From Heterostelium multicystogenum (lineage: Eukaryota; Evosea; Eumycetozoa; Acytosteliales; Acytosteliaceae): DNA of 30,255 bases. Position numbers and translations under genes: made by a program. Positions 1 through 10,191 of the stretch are shown here, in pieces (positions within the stretch are counted from its first letter, which is position 1; each line of letters opens with the position of its first letter). The notes beneath the pieces were generated by a model. It was not told the DNA's origin. It saw nothing but the letters and a program-made list of their open reading frames with translations, and made no database searches. Location: positions 1 to 30,255 of the forward strand of contig RCNN01000303.1 in assembly GCA_003667245.1 (NCBI GenBank), written 5' to 3'.

Positions 1-996
1 TTATCAATTTCTTTTATTGATATTGAAAACTGTTAAAGAATTTAGATGTAATTAATTGGTTTTCGTTATTATTTTGGTGTCCTGTTTGGATTTTAGATTA
101 TTTCACTGGAAGGCGTATTGAATGGATAATTCCACCTGCTATCTTTATTGTGAAAGTATGTAAATCTTCTGGATTTATAAATCTTAATCTAATATTATTT
201 AACAAGTAACTTACTCACCTAAAATTAACTTAGCTATTTGTTTTGACGGAAAAGATAAGATATTTTTACCAATGATTGCATCCATTGCGTTTGTTTATTA
301 TTTGGTTCCACCATCAGTTTTATCATTTTGGATCAAATTATATCATTCATATCTTATCACAATATCTTGGGTATACAAGCTCAAAGCAGCACTCGTTGAA
401 AAATTTGACAATGAGCCAATCACAGACATAGACGAAAGAGAGAAACAGTTACTACAAAAACCATCTGGACAGATTAAGATTGGTATTTTGTTCTTCATTC
501 TTCAAATATTTCCTCGACTTTGGCACTGATAAATGGTTCTTCCTTGGAGCAACATCATTGGATATTCATTTGTCCTTATGATCGAATTATATTTTCTTTT
601 CATTCTCAATCAAGAATGATGAAATGAAGAACCACCATCCAACGATCAGATTGTCAATGATCATAGTGTTGATAAACAACCAAAGAAGAAAAATAGCATC
701 AAGGAAATCAGCGACACTGATGACGGCAAACTTAAGCACAAAATAATAATGTATATATTCCAAATGAAGATAGTGTTTCAGATACTGCATCATCAGGTGA
801 GTCTGCTATCAAACTCGTCACCAAACACCAAAAAACAATCGAGTAGTGCAATGGATAAGAAGATGTCAAACATGCTTCAAATCTACCAATCTTAAAAAGT
901 GTGGTCGATGTCAACAAGTCTTTTATTGCTCAAAAGAGTGCCAAATCAAGAACTGGAATTTCCCACAAATCCATCTGTTCTGGCGCTATTTTTTAA
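1..996 (+). CDS. Multi-pass membrane protein with C-terminal MYND zinc finger (5' partial, frameshifted)
   Basis: I do not recognise the family of the N-terminal part. It is strongly hydrophobic (for example WILDYFTGRRIEWIIPPAIF, then IASIAFVYYLVPPSVLSFW), suggesting several membrane spans. A GTATGT donor near 155 and a TTAG acceptor near 237 mark an intron. An acidic, polar linker follows (EEPPSNDQIVNDHSVDKQ). The C-terminus is a MYND finger from about 864: CQTC, KKCGRC, FYCSKEC, then W..HK..C. The last HK..C is seen only after shifting frame by one base within the TTT near 959, which gives a stop at 994-996. Further frame changes near 520, 610, 760 and 800 are needed for one protein. MYND fingers usually bind proline-rich partners. 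Either a real gene with sequence errors or a decaying one; the start lies left of the window. Confidence 0.55.
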
Positions 997-1183
997 TTAA
1001 TAAATGAAAACCTACCAAACTAAATCAAAAACCAATTAACATCTTAGGAAACAGAATCAGTCTAAAGTTTAAATTAAGTCTTAATTATTTATTTATTCCA
1101 AGTTAATATATTAAATGTTTTTTTTTTTGTTGTTGCTTTTTAATTTTGTTTCTTTGAAGGTACTCTCTTGATTGTACGTTCTG
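997..1183. other. Convergent intergenic spacer
   Basis: Short A+T-rich gap between the 3' ends of the MYND gene (+) and the methyltransferase gene (-). It contains a T tract near 1120-1130 and no gene that I can support. Confidence 0.6.
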
Positions 1184-3652
1184 CTACAAATTCTTCTTGA
1201 AGATTGCACTTTGTTCGGATGACAATGGAATACCTTTGTCTCTGAGCTCTTCAATGATTGTATTCAACTTCTCGGTGACCTTCTTCTCGACCTTCTCGGT
1301 ATAATGTCTTGTCTTATTTACAAACTTTTGCACGTGTGGGGAGCTTGATACGGCCTCGTTGACAATCTCTTGGATTCCACGAGCAATACCGGATTGAGAA
1401 CGGATCTTATTACCGTAAAGCTTCTTCATGTGTGGATGTTCGACGTACTTGATAAACAAAAAGTTGGCTACTTGAGATGATATGGCGATAGCAAACAATG
1501 GAAGACTTCCACCAATCAATGAGAGACCATAGTAACCGGCGAAACCAGTGACTGAATCTGGATTGTTGAGGAACGGTAGATACCAGTGTAGTAGAGCTTG
1601 GTTGGGACCTCATCAATGAAGAAATCTCCATAGAACCAACCAAATTCTCCAAGAACTTCAAGTGTTGAAACAGATGACCAAACATTCAACAAAATCAAAA
1701 AGAATACCCAATAATCTGTCTCCAAAACATACTTCCAAAGAAGTTCAAGTTGATCTCGGCAACTTTGAAGAAACAACAAGTGAATGAAACATGTGCCATC
1801 ATTACACAAGATTATAGATGCTGTGGAAATATTATTATTTATTAGTTTCTTTATCAATCGATCACCAAATTGATTATGATTTACATACCTCTTCCAGTTT
1901 TCAAAGGCATGGTGACTGTCAAGATTAAGTGCAGCGAATTTGTTTGTCCACCATTGAGATTGTGATTGAAGACGCAAAACCAAACCTAATCCAAATGATA
2001 GCATCAAACGCCCAGAATACAGCTTGAATGACATAGAAAGTTACTGGCAGGTTGATGAAATTGAGTGCAACAGTGTAAGCAATGATCAAGAGTGAGAAAC
2101 AAATCACCGCTACGTAAGAAGAAGAAGTTCTTCATAACAATGAGATCATGTCTGAAGTAGGAGCTAACTTTATCCTTACGAACGAATGGATCTTCGACAA
2201 TATCTGGGTAGGTCTTTTTGGATATGTGGATCCTCGACAAGAACCAAAAATAGCATTTGACAGAAATGAGCAAACAAACTTACATAGAGTACTGTGTAAG
2301 ATTGTGAAATTAAACTTTGCACCATAGTAGAATGAATATCTAATGTCAATGTGTTAGTACTAAGGATCGGCATGTCCTGATGCTAATGTTGTTCAGATAG
2401 TTTACCCAATTGTATACATTGGATGAGGTGAAATGGAGAATACACGATCGAATGTCAATTTCTGTTCAACCAAAAAGAAGAAGTCACCCCAATACCAAGC
2501 GAAATCCTTGACAACACGGTATGCATCAGTCTTGGCCCAGAAAGTAAAGATACACAAAAATGCACCAATCAAATAGCATGGAATCAATGTCCAATTGGCA
2601 TCCTCTGGTATACTAAAGTAACGAAGGGCAAATACAACATAGGTAACCAAATCCATAGCCAATACAATATCGACTACATGTCTAAATGCCAACCATGCAT
2701 TGTAAGCAGCTGGTGTTTTCTACAACAATCCAACAACCAACCAACCAACCAAATTAATAACCATATAGTTGAGAAAGAGAATATTAATATTAATTTATAC
2801 TTACATCATAATTATAGTCCGATCCCATTCCGGTTTCACAGAAAAGCTTTACTTTTTCATATAATGGATGTGATGGTGTGAATGTTTTGAATAGATTGGT
2901 CAGCGACTTGTTCTTTGATTGGTAAAGAAGTAGCAACCAAGTCCAATGTTGTAAGCAAATCTCCAGAATAAGAAGAATCCAATGAAGAACCATCCTGGCA
3001 AATTGAATAATAATAAAAGTAAACTGAGTAGTGAAGCATTCTTGGCGTAATCGAAAAAGGACCATTCCGACAATGGGTGTAGTGATAATGGATTTTTAGT
3101 ATGTGGCAATGTGAATCCTAAGATGATGGATTGGACGTGTCAATAATCAATTTGCGAACAGACAGAGGTTGCAATCAACTTACTTGTTCCATCATCACAA
3201 ACACCAATTAATTTCTTTTCTTTCTTTGTGTCGGACTGTGTTGATGAAGATGAATCGGATTCAGAATCAGATGAAAATACAAGGTTGGCCATTTTAGGTA
3301 CTGCATATTGTGGTGTTGATTCTAGACTTGATGATGATGGTTGCTTTTTAAACTCTTTGCTTTGGGTTGATGGTAATGAATTACTCTTTTGATGTTGCTG
3401 TGCGCTTTGGCCCATGTCCTCCTCTTTATTATCGCTTTCGCTGCTGCTGCTACTGCTACTGCTGCTGTCGACCTTGCTGTTATTGTTGTTACTCTCACTA
3501 TATACATCTTTGGCAGAAACATTAGATTGGTCTCTCACTGCAAAAGAGCAGCAGTACGGTCGACTACCTCATCCTCGAAAGAGGAAGAGGCGTCAACCTC
3601 CTGCTTGGAAGAGTCAACACTGTTGTTATTGACTTCCTCGATATCTGACATC
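1184..3652 (-). CDS. CHO2: Phosphatidylethanolamine N-methyltransferase, CHO2/PEM1 type
   Basis: Predicted to methylate phosphatidylethanolamine with S-adenosylmethionine in the ER membrane, the first step of the methylation route to phosphatidylcholine. CHO2-family signatures appear in order: [110 protein letters not shown] and [13 protein letters not shown]. Two tandem methyltransferase halves with many membrane spans are typical. Start ATG 3650-3652. Introns: 3118-3183, 2720-2804, 2340-2405 and 1821-1888, all in phase. A Ser/Glu/Asp-rich extension of about 170 residues precedes the catalytic part. The C-terminal tail is charged ([20 protein letters not shown]). At least eight one-base frame changes (near 3541, 2945, 2308, 2222, 2105, 1807, 1720 and 1580) interrupt the gene; each restores conserved sequence, so sequencing error is likely. 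Family call is firm. Confidence 0.88.
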
Positions 3653-4428
3653 ATTTATTGGTAACTATCTATTCCGCTACTAATATCTACTTCTACTACT
3701 ATTGCTGCTACTGCTACTACTGTACACAATGACTGTTGAAACTGGACTGGTCAGGTCTGATTTGGAATGAATGAAAAATAATAACAACAAAACTTTTAAA
3801 AACGATAAACCAAAACTAAAGGAGTTGTGATATTTTGTTTTTCAAAGTGATTGTTTATGTTTCCGGACAGTGTGAGTGTGATTGTTTTGATATTTTTGCA
3901 AAAATGGTACTTTACTAACTGTGACTATGACACTGTGATATCAGCAATTTTCGAAAAAAAATACACAAGGATTTGACTTTTTTTTTTTGTTCAAAGGATT
4001 AAAACTTTTAACGAGACTAGTGTGTATGACTCTTCCTTTACTTTCCATCTTAAAGCTTTGGTGAATCACCAAAATGAAATTAAACATTAATAATAATAAT
4101 AATAATAATTAACTATTTTAAATAAATAATTTATTAAATTATCTAACTGTCTATCTCTTAATGTAAACCATTTGATACCTTTTACTAGGGTACCACATCA
4201 TAGTCGTCGTCATTATTCATCATTATTTATCAAAGGGGAAGGGGATATTGATGTGTTTATTTATTTCCCAAATGGGGTATTTATGTATGATTGATTTACA
4301 AAAATTTTAAAGTTACTTTTTTAGGTTTGTTTAAAATTGTTATTGTATTTTGTGTGTTGTTTTGTTGTTGGGAAAAGATATTTGTTATTATTGTTATTAT
4401 TAATCAATCATCGTTGTAATCACTACTA
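3653..4428. other. Intergenic: methyltransferase 5' region and PP2C 3' region
   Basis: A+T-rich DNA between two tandem minus-strand genes. It holds a TAG/CAG-type triplet tract (3685-3722), T tracts near 3980 and an AAT run at 4090-4110. The 3653-3970 part is the likely promoter and leader of the CHO2-type gene. No ORF or RNA gene is supported. Confidence 0.5.
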
Positions 4429-6364
4429 TCATTGGTTATTATAATTATTCAAATATATAATTGCAACTGTAATATTATCTTTACTGCCTCTTCTTAATGC
4501 TTCTTCTATTAGTCCTATCAGCGACGTTGGATTGTTTCTTTGATACTGTGAGGTCGGTATTTGAGTCGTCTTGTTGTGGTTGATGATTATTGCTGTCGTC
4601 ATTGTTTGGTTTGTCATTTAAAATAAAGTCCGATACTTCCTGGTAGGTGAATACATCCCATAGACCGTCGGTAGCCATTACTATGAACTGATCGGAATTG
4701 GTGATGCTATGAATATGGTTGTCTGGCTTGGCGATGACCAAGTCCATGAGAGCACGATCTCCCATTGCTCTTGTCACAGAGAGAATACCATTGACTCTCA
4801 GTGTACCATATTGGACGATGGTTCCACCTGCCTGTTCAATTCTTTCTTTTTTCACTCTGGTTCTTGGGAGTAATGCGATGTTGTTAACACAGTTGCGGTT
4901 CCACTGCTGCAGAGTATGGCCTCAGAGTCACCGACATTGCTGATGTACACTTTATCTCGCAGCACAATGGCAGTTACCACTGTTGTACCTGCCTTGCGTT
5001 CGTCACGCTCTGCAATTTCGAGAAAAGCTTTGTTGGTATCCATGTATGCAGAGTGTATGCTTTCGAGTGGCTTGGAGCAGTTGCTGAATTTTTGTTTGCT
5101 GTAGATGTTGAATGCCAGATTGGTCTTTGCATACTCGGCGGCAATGCTACCGTTGTGTCCATCGAAAATACCAACAAATATATGTTCGTGACTGTCGTCC
5201 TGTTGATCGACACCATATAGAATATGTGGTTGCTCAATGACAACATGTTTGTCCTCCATTTGTGGACGATGTCCAGTAGTTTCAGAAGTGACAATCCTGC
5301 AGCAACTATTTGCAGAAATTGTCTCCTCTTCAACGATTTCTTTTCTTCATCCAGCAATTCCTCGAGAATCCATTTCAGTCGATCAATGTCCACTGCTTTT
5401 TCGTTGCTTTCAGGGACTGGGGCGGGTGGGGGTGCTGGTTTAGGGGCAAGAAGACTTCGCAAGTCATTCATACTTCCGTTGAGAGAAGGTGGAGGTGTCT
5501 TTTGAGCTGCGGGTGGAGGTGGTGTGACAAAATGTTATTTCGATTCTTATCTGATTTGATGACATTAGCGACAATCGAACGAATCTTTTTGATATCTTCT
5601 CTAGTTGCTAAACGATCATGCTTCCACCAATTGGTTTTAATATGCTGTAGGGCAATGTCAAAAGCGGCTGGCTCAAGTTCCTCAATAGCAACAGTTGTAC
5701 GTGCAAAATCAGATCTTGTTGGCTTTCCAAATAGTTGATTCACTTTGTTGTAGCTGGCAAGTCGCTGTGAACGGATGTCACTGGGAGCACCATCTTTGCT
5801 GGTTGCAATCGAAGCAAGAGTGGGTGGAGTTCGCTTTGTCTTGGCAAGTCCAGCTGGGCCGGAGCTTGCAGCCCCACCAGCCTGACGGTTAGAGACAAAG
5901 GCAGCAATTGGATTTGAGAGATCTTTTGTTGAAGGAAGGTGGAGCAGTGAATGACTGTAAATTGGCAGGTTTAAACTTTTGGTAAATTGGAAAGATTCGA
6001 AAGAAGATCACCTGATTTCTGTAAACTATTATTATTGGTATTTGGTATTTGATTTGGACCAACCAGAAGACTCTTTGTACTATTATTTATACTATTAAAA
6101 CTATTATTACTATTATTATTACTACTACTACTACTACTATTGTTACAATTAAAGTTGTCGGGTGCAGAGAAAGATAAAGGTGATTGGAGGTGGTTCCGTT
6201 GATTTAATAGTATTATTTTCTAAAAACAAATTAATTAAAAAATGATATATCTTGTGAAGTAGTTGAAGATGCTTTAGTATCTTCAATTTGTCTAGATGAG
6301 AGTGAGTTGATTGGTTGGTTAGTTAGTTTCGATTGTCTCGTACTTGTGATGATCTCGTTGTCAT
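4429..6364 (-). CDS. PP2C-type (PPM) Ser/Thr phosphatase with proline-rich N-terminal extension
   Basis: Metal-dependent protein phosphatase. The catalytic domain starts at TTGHRPQMEDKHVV (near 5270), followed by IFVGIFDGHNGSIAAEY (DGH metal motif), KAGTTVVTAIV, ISNVGDSEAILC, NGILSVTRAMGDRALM, MATDGLWDVFTYQEV and a C-terminal EEALRRGSKDNITVAIIYL (DN metal site). The aspartates expected for Mn/Mg binding are present. About 300 residues precede it: Asn/Ser-rich, then a segment with FDIALQHIKTNWWKHDRLAT, a poly-proline stretch (VTPPPP, KPAPPPAPVP) and a Glu-rich helix (WILEELLDEEKK). Start ATG 6362-6364 gives MTTRSSQ, then intron 6220-6342 (GTACGA...TTTTTAG) joins in phase to KIILLNQRNHLQSPL. 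Frame changes are needed near 6005, 5925, 5530, 5338, 4857 and 4515. Domain call is firm; the N-terminal model is less certain. Confidence 0.85.
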
Positions 6365-7398
6365 TTTACATACTTTTTAAGAGTGGAAAGTGTAGAAAAT
6401 CTATATATAAGAGGTGTTGATGTTTTTTGCAATGATATACAACAGTTTGCTTGATCGTTATAGGAAATTATTACATTTGACGGTGTGGATGTTGGTGATG
6501 AGGATGATGTTTGTTGCTTTTCAAGGTGATAAATGATGCTGTTGTTACCGCGGGGTAATCTGTCTATCTTTGTCACTGCGTTATCGGTCCATTTGCAAAC
6601 CAAGTTTTCAATATCAGTGTTGGTATTGAATGCAACCATCGATGACTTTATCAGTGTGCCTTCATAGCTAATCGCATCTGTCGATATCCAACCGCAAACC
6701 GCTGGTAATTCCTGAATCTCAATATCGATTGAAAACTCTTTAAATCTGACTGCTGTCTCCGATCATTGCCTGCGAACAAACCAAGCATCTTAGTATTTAG
6801 GCACTACATTACAACGGTACTTATACATACGAATTGGTATTCACTGCTTGATGTATTATCTTCAATATTAAGTGCGCATAGAGATGATGGGTGTGACGGA
6901 CACTTTACACTCTTTACATTAGAGCTAAACTGACCATCCACTTTGATATCGATGGAAATGGATGATTTACTGCTAAAACATCTGTAGGGAAGTCGTAGAT
7001 GTATGGTTTTGTCCTTGAAATGTAGCTCTTTGATATATTTAGTTTTCAGTATGACCTGCTTGTCGGGCAGTAAATCCAGACTACTCTTGCTGCAGCCTTT
7101 GCTGTCACTACTGCTATTGTGACTGCAAGTGCTGCTATTACAATTGTTATCTTCTCCACCGCCCTCTATCAATTCTGAATATCGCGAAGACTGTTCCAAA
7201 ACGATTAAACCACCAACTCTACATTCTAAACAAAACAATGATCCCAAATCGATATCAACATCTTTTTCAACACTATGATGAATAATATTAATGTAAGTTC
7301 ATCTAGATTCTAGCTATAACTGATCTATCTTCAGCAATAAAAACATACCAAACATTTATAGGTATACTTGATGAATTCTTATAAGCAATAGTACACAT
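6361..7398 (-). CDS. Hypothetical protein, three exons
   Basis: I do not recognise the family. The ATG at 7396-7398 gives MCTIAYKNSSSIPINV. Intron 7273-7348 (GTATGT...CATAG) joins in phase to CVEKDVDIDLGSLFCLEC, and intron 6770-6830 (GTATGT...CGCAG) leads to the last exon. One frame change near 6755 links AMIGDSS to RFKEFSIDIEIQELPAVCGW. The protein is about 300 residues and Ser- and Cys-rich, with several beta-like stretches (ELHFKDKTIHLRLPYRC; SISIDIKVDGQ) and no predicted signal peptide or membrane span. The TGA (6361-6363) overlaps the proposed ATG of the downstream PP2C gene, unusual spacing for a eukaryote, so the two might be one transcript or a fused gene. Exon structure supports a real gene; function unknown. 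Confidence 0.6.
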
Positions 7399-8517
7399 AT
7401 CTCACAGCATCTATCAAGTAACGTAAGCTGAATAAGATATAGCTAATATCTCCAATCCAGTGTCATGTGATACTAGATTGAATACCATTTCTTATAGATA
7501 GATAGATATATATATTATATTTAGTCAAGTTGCTCACTTCTTCTAACCTTCTATCTGATCTTAAAACACTTGACTAAAGTAAACTCAATTTAGCAACAAT
7601 AATTATTACTATTACTAATATTATTATTATTATTAAAAGCTAACTATACTAATGATAAGATTATTAACCTATTCTAGTTCTAATACAATCTATTTATCTA
7701 CTAATCTATCTTTTTTAAAAAGCCAAGTCTATAAATATATGTATTCAAAAAAAATAAAAAAAACAAAAAATAGCTTATACTACAGAGTGGTGTATTATCA
7801 ATTTAATATTTGATATTATTATTATTATTATTAATGTGATCTACTACTACTACTACTATAATATTGAAGATTATATATTTGATGTAAGGGTAAGGACGAC
7901 CTTTATCTATCTAATTAACTAACTAACTATCTATCTTCTACTTTATGTATGTTATATATAGATATTTATATTATATATTTTCTTTGTATTGCTATTAATA
8001 GTAAATGGTTTGGGTTTGGGTACTAAACTATTTATTCTATTCTATTCTATTCTATTCTATTATTAAAGATAATTGTTTGGTTTTTTGTTTTTTTTGGTTG
8101 AAAATATTTTATTGCGAATTATTAATTTTATTTTTTATTGAATTTTTTATCATCAGGATATTATTGATTGCTTGCCTGATGGTGTATGATAATAATGGTG
8201 TTGCTTGTTGCAATGGATAGATAGATTTGAGATTTCGTGATCGATCACCTGCCTCACAATATTATTATTATTTTTATTAATAATACTATTCTTATTATCC
8301 TTAATTATAATTATAATTATTATTATTATTTAATATTGTTATTATTAATAATAAAGTTGGTATATGAATACTGTTCTACACTATCTGTTATATTAGTTTG
8401 CTAGTTGTAAACAGCAATGTTAATTTTATGAAGTGCTGTTTGTTTGATATTATATAGGGTAAATGAGAAATCTATCATGAATAATAATAATACTATAACA
8501 ATTTTATAATTATAATA
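7399..8517. other. Long A+T-rich intergenic region
   Basis: About 1.1 kb with no supported gene. It is dense in simple repeats: TTA/ATT triplets near 7600-7635 and 7810-7835, ACT triplets near 7842-7858, and AACT/ATCT tetramers near 7914-7935. The right-hand end of the hypothetical gene promoter should lie just after 7399. Confidence 0.5.
8034..8062. repeat. (TTCTA)n microsatellite
   Basis: About five tandem copies of the pentamer TTCTA. Simple-sequence repeat in intergenic DNA, likely length-polymorphic. Confidence 0.85.
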
Positions 8518-8864
8518 ATGCCTTTTAAAAGAAAATTAATTTAAAAACCAAACAACCAACAACAACATCGATATCAACATCAACAACAAGAAGAAGAAAA
8601 ACAAGCAAAAAAGACAAATGAAAAAGACAAGTAAAGAAGTGGACAATATTGATGATCTAAATAATAAAAGATATCGTATTGTACATGCAGATACACCATT
8701 GTTACAACCTATCAATCAATAAATCAATCCTATCAATCGTCAAAACCAACAACAATAAGTAAAGTGTTATAGATAGATAAACTGTTTAAAATTAATATAA
8801 AGATCGAATTGATCAGGCAATCTATCTGTCTTTCGTGGTGCTCCGTCCCAAGACATCACAATAA
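8518..8864 (+). CDS. Possible small basic protein gene (weak)
   Basis: An ATG at 8518 gives MPFKRK. After a frame change, a long open run follows that looks coding in composition: Asn/Lys-rich, then KKTSKEVDNIDDLNNKRYR and IVHADTPLLQPINQ, with TAA at 8720-8722. The same frame continues past that stop as INPINRQNQQQ. A GTAAAG donor near 8760 and an AAAG acceptor near 8802 could add an exon reading DRIDQAIYLSFVVLRPKTSQ, with stop 8862-8864. I do not recognise the protein. The frame change, internal stop and lack of homology keep confidence low; the alternatives are a relic gene or chance in Asn/Lys-rich A+T DNA. Confidence 0.25.
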
Positions 8865-8970
8865 ATCGAAGCTAATCATAGATGTTTGTTTGGTGGTGGG
8901 GCAACTGTATTTAAATTTAGGTGCAATTTTATCCACCGTTTTTCAAAGAACTGGGTTGTGGGTGTTGAGC
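8811..8970. other. Isolated G+C-rich island
   Basis: Counted by hand, 8811-8900 is about 44% G+C, against an estimated 20-25% on either side. It contains short self-complementary pieces: GTGGTG near 8835-8840 with CATCAC near 8854-8859, and GGTGG near 8893 with CCACC near 8933. In a very A+T-rich genome such islands are often exons or structured RNAs. I see no tRNA, snRNA or SRP signature. Confidence 0.4.
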
Positions 8971-9233
8971 GCAAATAATTTTGGTGAAGTCAAACTTTTA
9001 TCGATAAATATGCCAATGATCAAACTTTTAAATTTTATATTGAATTATTTAAATAATAATGTTAGAATTATATTTTCATTGGTGTTTAGATAGACATCTG
9101 ATTTGTCCATTTAATCCTATTATTTTTATTGTTTTGGATTTGTGGATTTTGTAATTTTGTATGTAACATCCCAATTTTAAGAATATAAATATTCATGATT
9201 CCATTCTAAAAATTTTAAGATTGATCGATGTCT
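8971..9233. other. A+T-rich intergenic DNA
   Basis: Nothing recognisable beyond A+T-rich sequence. Confidence 0.4.
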
Positions 9234-9341
9234 TCATTTTTTTACCTCTTCATCTTCATATACAACATCTTCATTTACTTCAAATTCTTCATTTTCAACA
9301 TTTTCTAAGGCATCAATATAACTTTTCAAGTAATTTGTTAG
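9234..9341 (-). pseudogene. Acidic coding fragment, probably a gene relic
   Basis: A minus-strand open stretch reads LTNYLKSYIDALENVENEEF, then about 15 further acidic residues ending EVKK and a TGA at 9234-9236. Upstream on the same strand another frame reads FWFVSYDESFTTFVVSHGF (about 9370-9430). Composition looks like real coding sequence, but no start, no continuous frame and no family are visible. Confidence 0.3.
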
Positions 9342-9425
9342 TTATTTAACTAAAAAGCGAATAATTTTTTTTTAAATCCGTGAGAAACAACAAATGTTGT
9401 AAATGATTCATCATAAGACACAAAC

Positions 9426-9540
9426 CAAAATACAAAGTTTTTTTAGTAAAAGTTAAGATATCTCTTGAAGGAAAGGGAATGTCTAGACACCATTCCTTCA
9501 AGAGATATCTGAACTTTTACTCAAAAAGCTTTGTATTTTG
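9426..9540. repeat. 115-nt near-perfect hairpin
   Basis: Two 48-nt arms (9426-9473 and 9493-9540) are inverted complements with three mismatches (45/48) and enclose a 19-nt loop (9474-9492) that itself contains GAATG...CATTC and TCTAGA. Each arm begins or ends with CAAAATACAAAG or its complement. No flanking target-site duplication is visible. It could be a foldback element, a fossil inverted duplication, or a small-RNA precursor. Confidence 0.85.
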
Positions 9541-9541
9541 A

Positions 9542-9713
9542 TCAGAGCACCTCCAACAATTGATTGATTTTAAAAGTTCTCATCAAAATGTAAGCTCTGC
9601 GAACATCCAAATCATCATTTGATTTAATTATTGTCATCATCAATTGTTATTGTATTTGAAGTGGTAGTTATCTTTGTGCCATCTGTTTCAGGTAATTTCT
9701 TTTTCAATAACAT
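9542..9713 (-). pseudogene. Coding fragment with internal frameshift, probable relic
   Basis: The minus-strand ATG at 9711-9713 begins MLLKKKLPETDGTKITTTSN, followed by TITIDDDNN and TAA. A one-base shift continues as KSNDDLDVRRAYILMRTFKI then NQLLEVL and TGA at 9542-9544, immediately beside the hairpin. It may belong to the same broken minus-strand gene as the acidic fragment at 9234-9341. No family recognised. Confidence 0.3.
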
Positions 9714-9731
9714 TTCCAATATCAGTGTATT

Positions 9732-9950
9732 TCTTTACCTTTTTCCTTAAATGAAGAATTAAAGAAGATATTAGATTTTAAAGCCAATAATAATTCTAGA
9801 CATAATGGTACTGAATTGGAAAATGATATTGAAGATGATGTTGCCAATTATAATCGTAAATTGACATCAACCAATAATTTATATAAGTTTTTGAAGGACA
9901 ACCTATTTATACTCTACTATGGGAAGGAGTACAAAGTCATTCCAACTTAA
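9732..9950 (+). pseudogene. Plus-strand coding fragment without start
   Basis: An uninterrupted reading of about 72 codons: SLPFSLNEELKKILDFKANN, an acidic middle (ELENDIEDDVANYNRKL), then LYKFLKDNLFILYYGKEYKV and IPT, stop 9948-9950. No in-frame ATG is visible. It may be the last exon of an unseen gene or a relic. No family recognised. Confidence 0.3.
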
Positions 9951-10181
9951 TATATATATATGAACGAAGGAGTACCAAATTGGGGATATTGCAACCAGAG
10001 ATTGTGTTTTTTTTAATCCTCCAGGTGATCTATTTTATTAATTAATAAATGGTGAAGATCTGAACCTCACAGTGTAACCAATTAATATGATATTAAACAA
10101 ACAAGACAATGGAGCAATCTCGAGAGAACTTTATCTAGGCGGAAGCTAATATAAACATTTTGCGCGCATTATTAACGCTTT
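9951..10181. other. Intergenic DNA downstream of the tRNA gene
   Basis: A+T-rich, with one CG-rich palindrome (TGCGCGCA near 10161-10168). No gene or retroelement end that I can support, although dictyostelid tRNA flanks are known targets for TRE-type retrotransposons. Confidence 0.4.
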
Positions 10182-10191
10182 AAAAAAAAAA
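10182..10191 (-). terminator. RNA polymerase III T-run terminator
   Basis: Ten consecutive T on the minus strand, beginning four bases after the tRNA discriminator base. Standard Pol III termination signal. Confidence 0.8.

Noticed and set aside
1184..3652. Treating CHO2 and other frameshifted genes as pseudogenes
   Set aside because: The same error pattern affects seven unrelated housekeeping genes while their motifs remain intact, which fits sequence error far better.
3389..3664. Plus-strand hydrophobic open frames opposite the Ser-rich part of the CHO2 gene
   Set aside because: They are antisense shadows of Ser/Glu/Asp codon runs; the minus-strand frame links to the conserved enzyme.
7600..8345. 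Direct repeats as a possible CRISPR-like or satellite array
   Set aside because: They are 3-5 bp microsatellites without spacers, normal for A+T-rich dictyostelid intergenic DNA.
8809..9093. 94-codon plus-strand open frame starting MIRQSICLS
   Set aside because: No ATG start, no homology, and its second half is plain A+T-rich DNA; the G+C island is better treated as unexplained.
9426..9540. Calling the hairpin a MITE or a Pol III terminator structure
   Set aside because: No target-site duplication and almost no internal region between the arms; it is more than 650 bp from the tRNA, which has its own T-run terminator.
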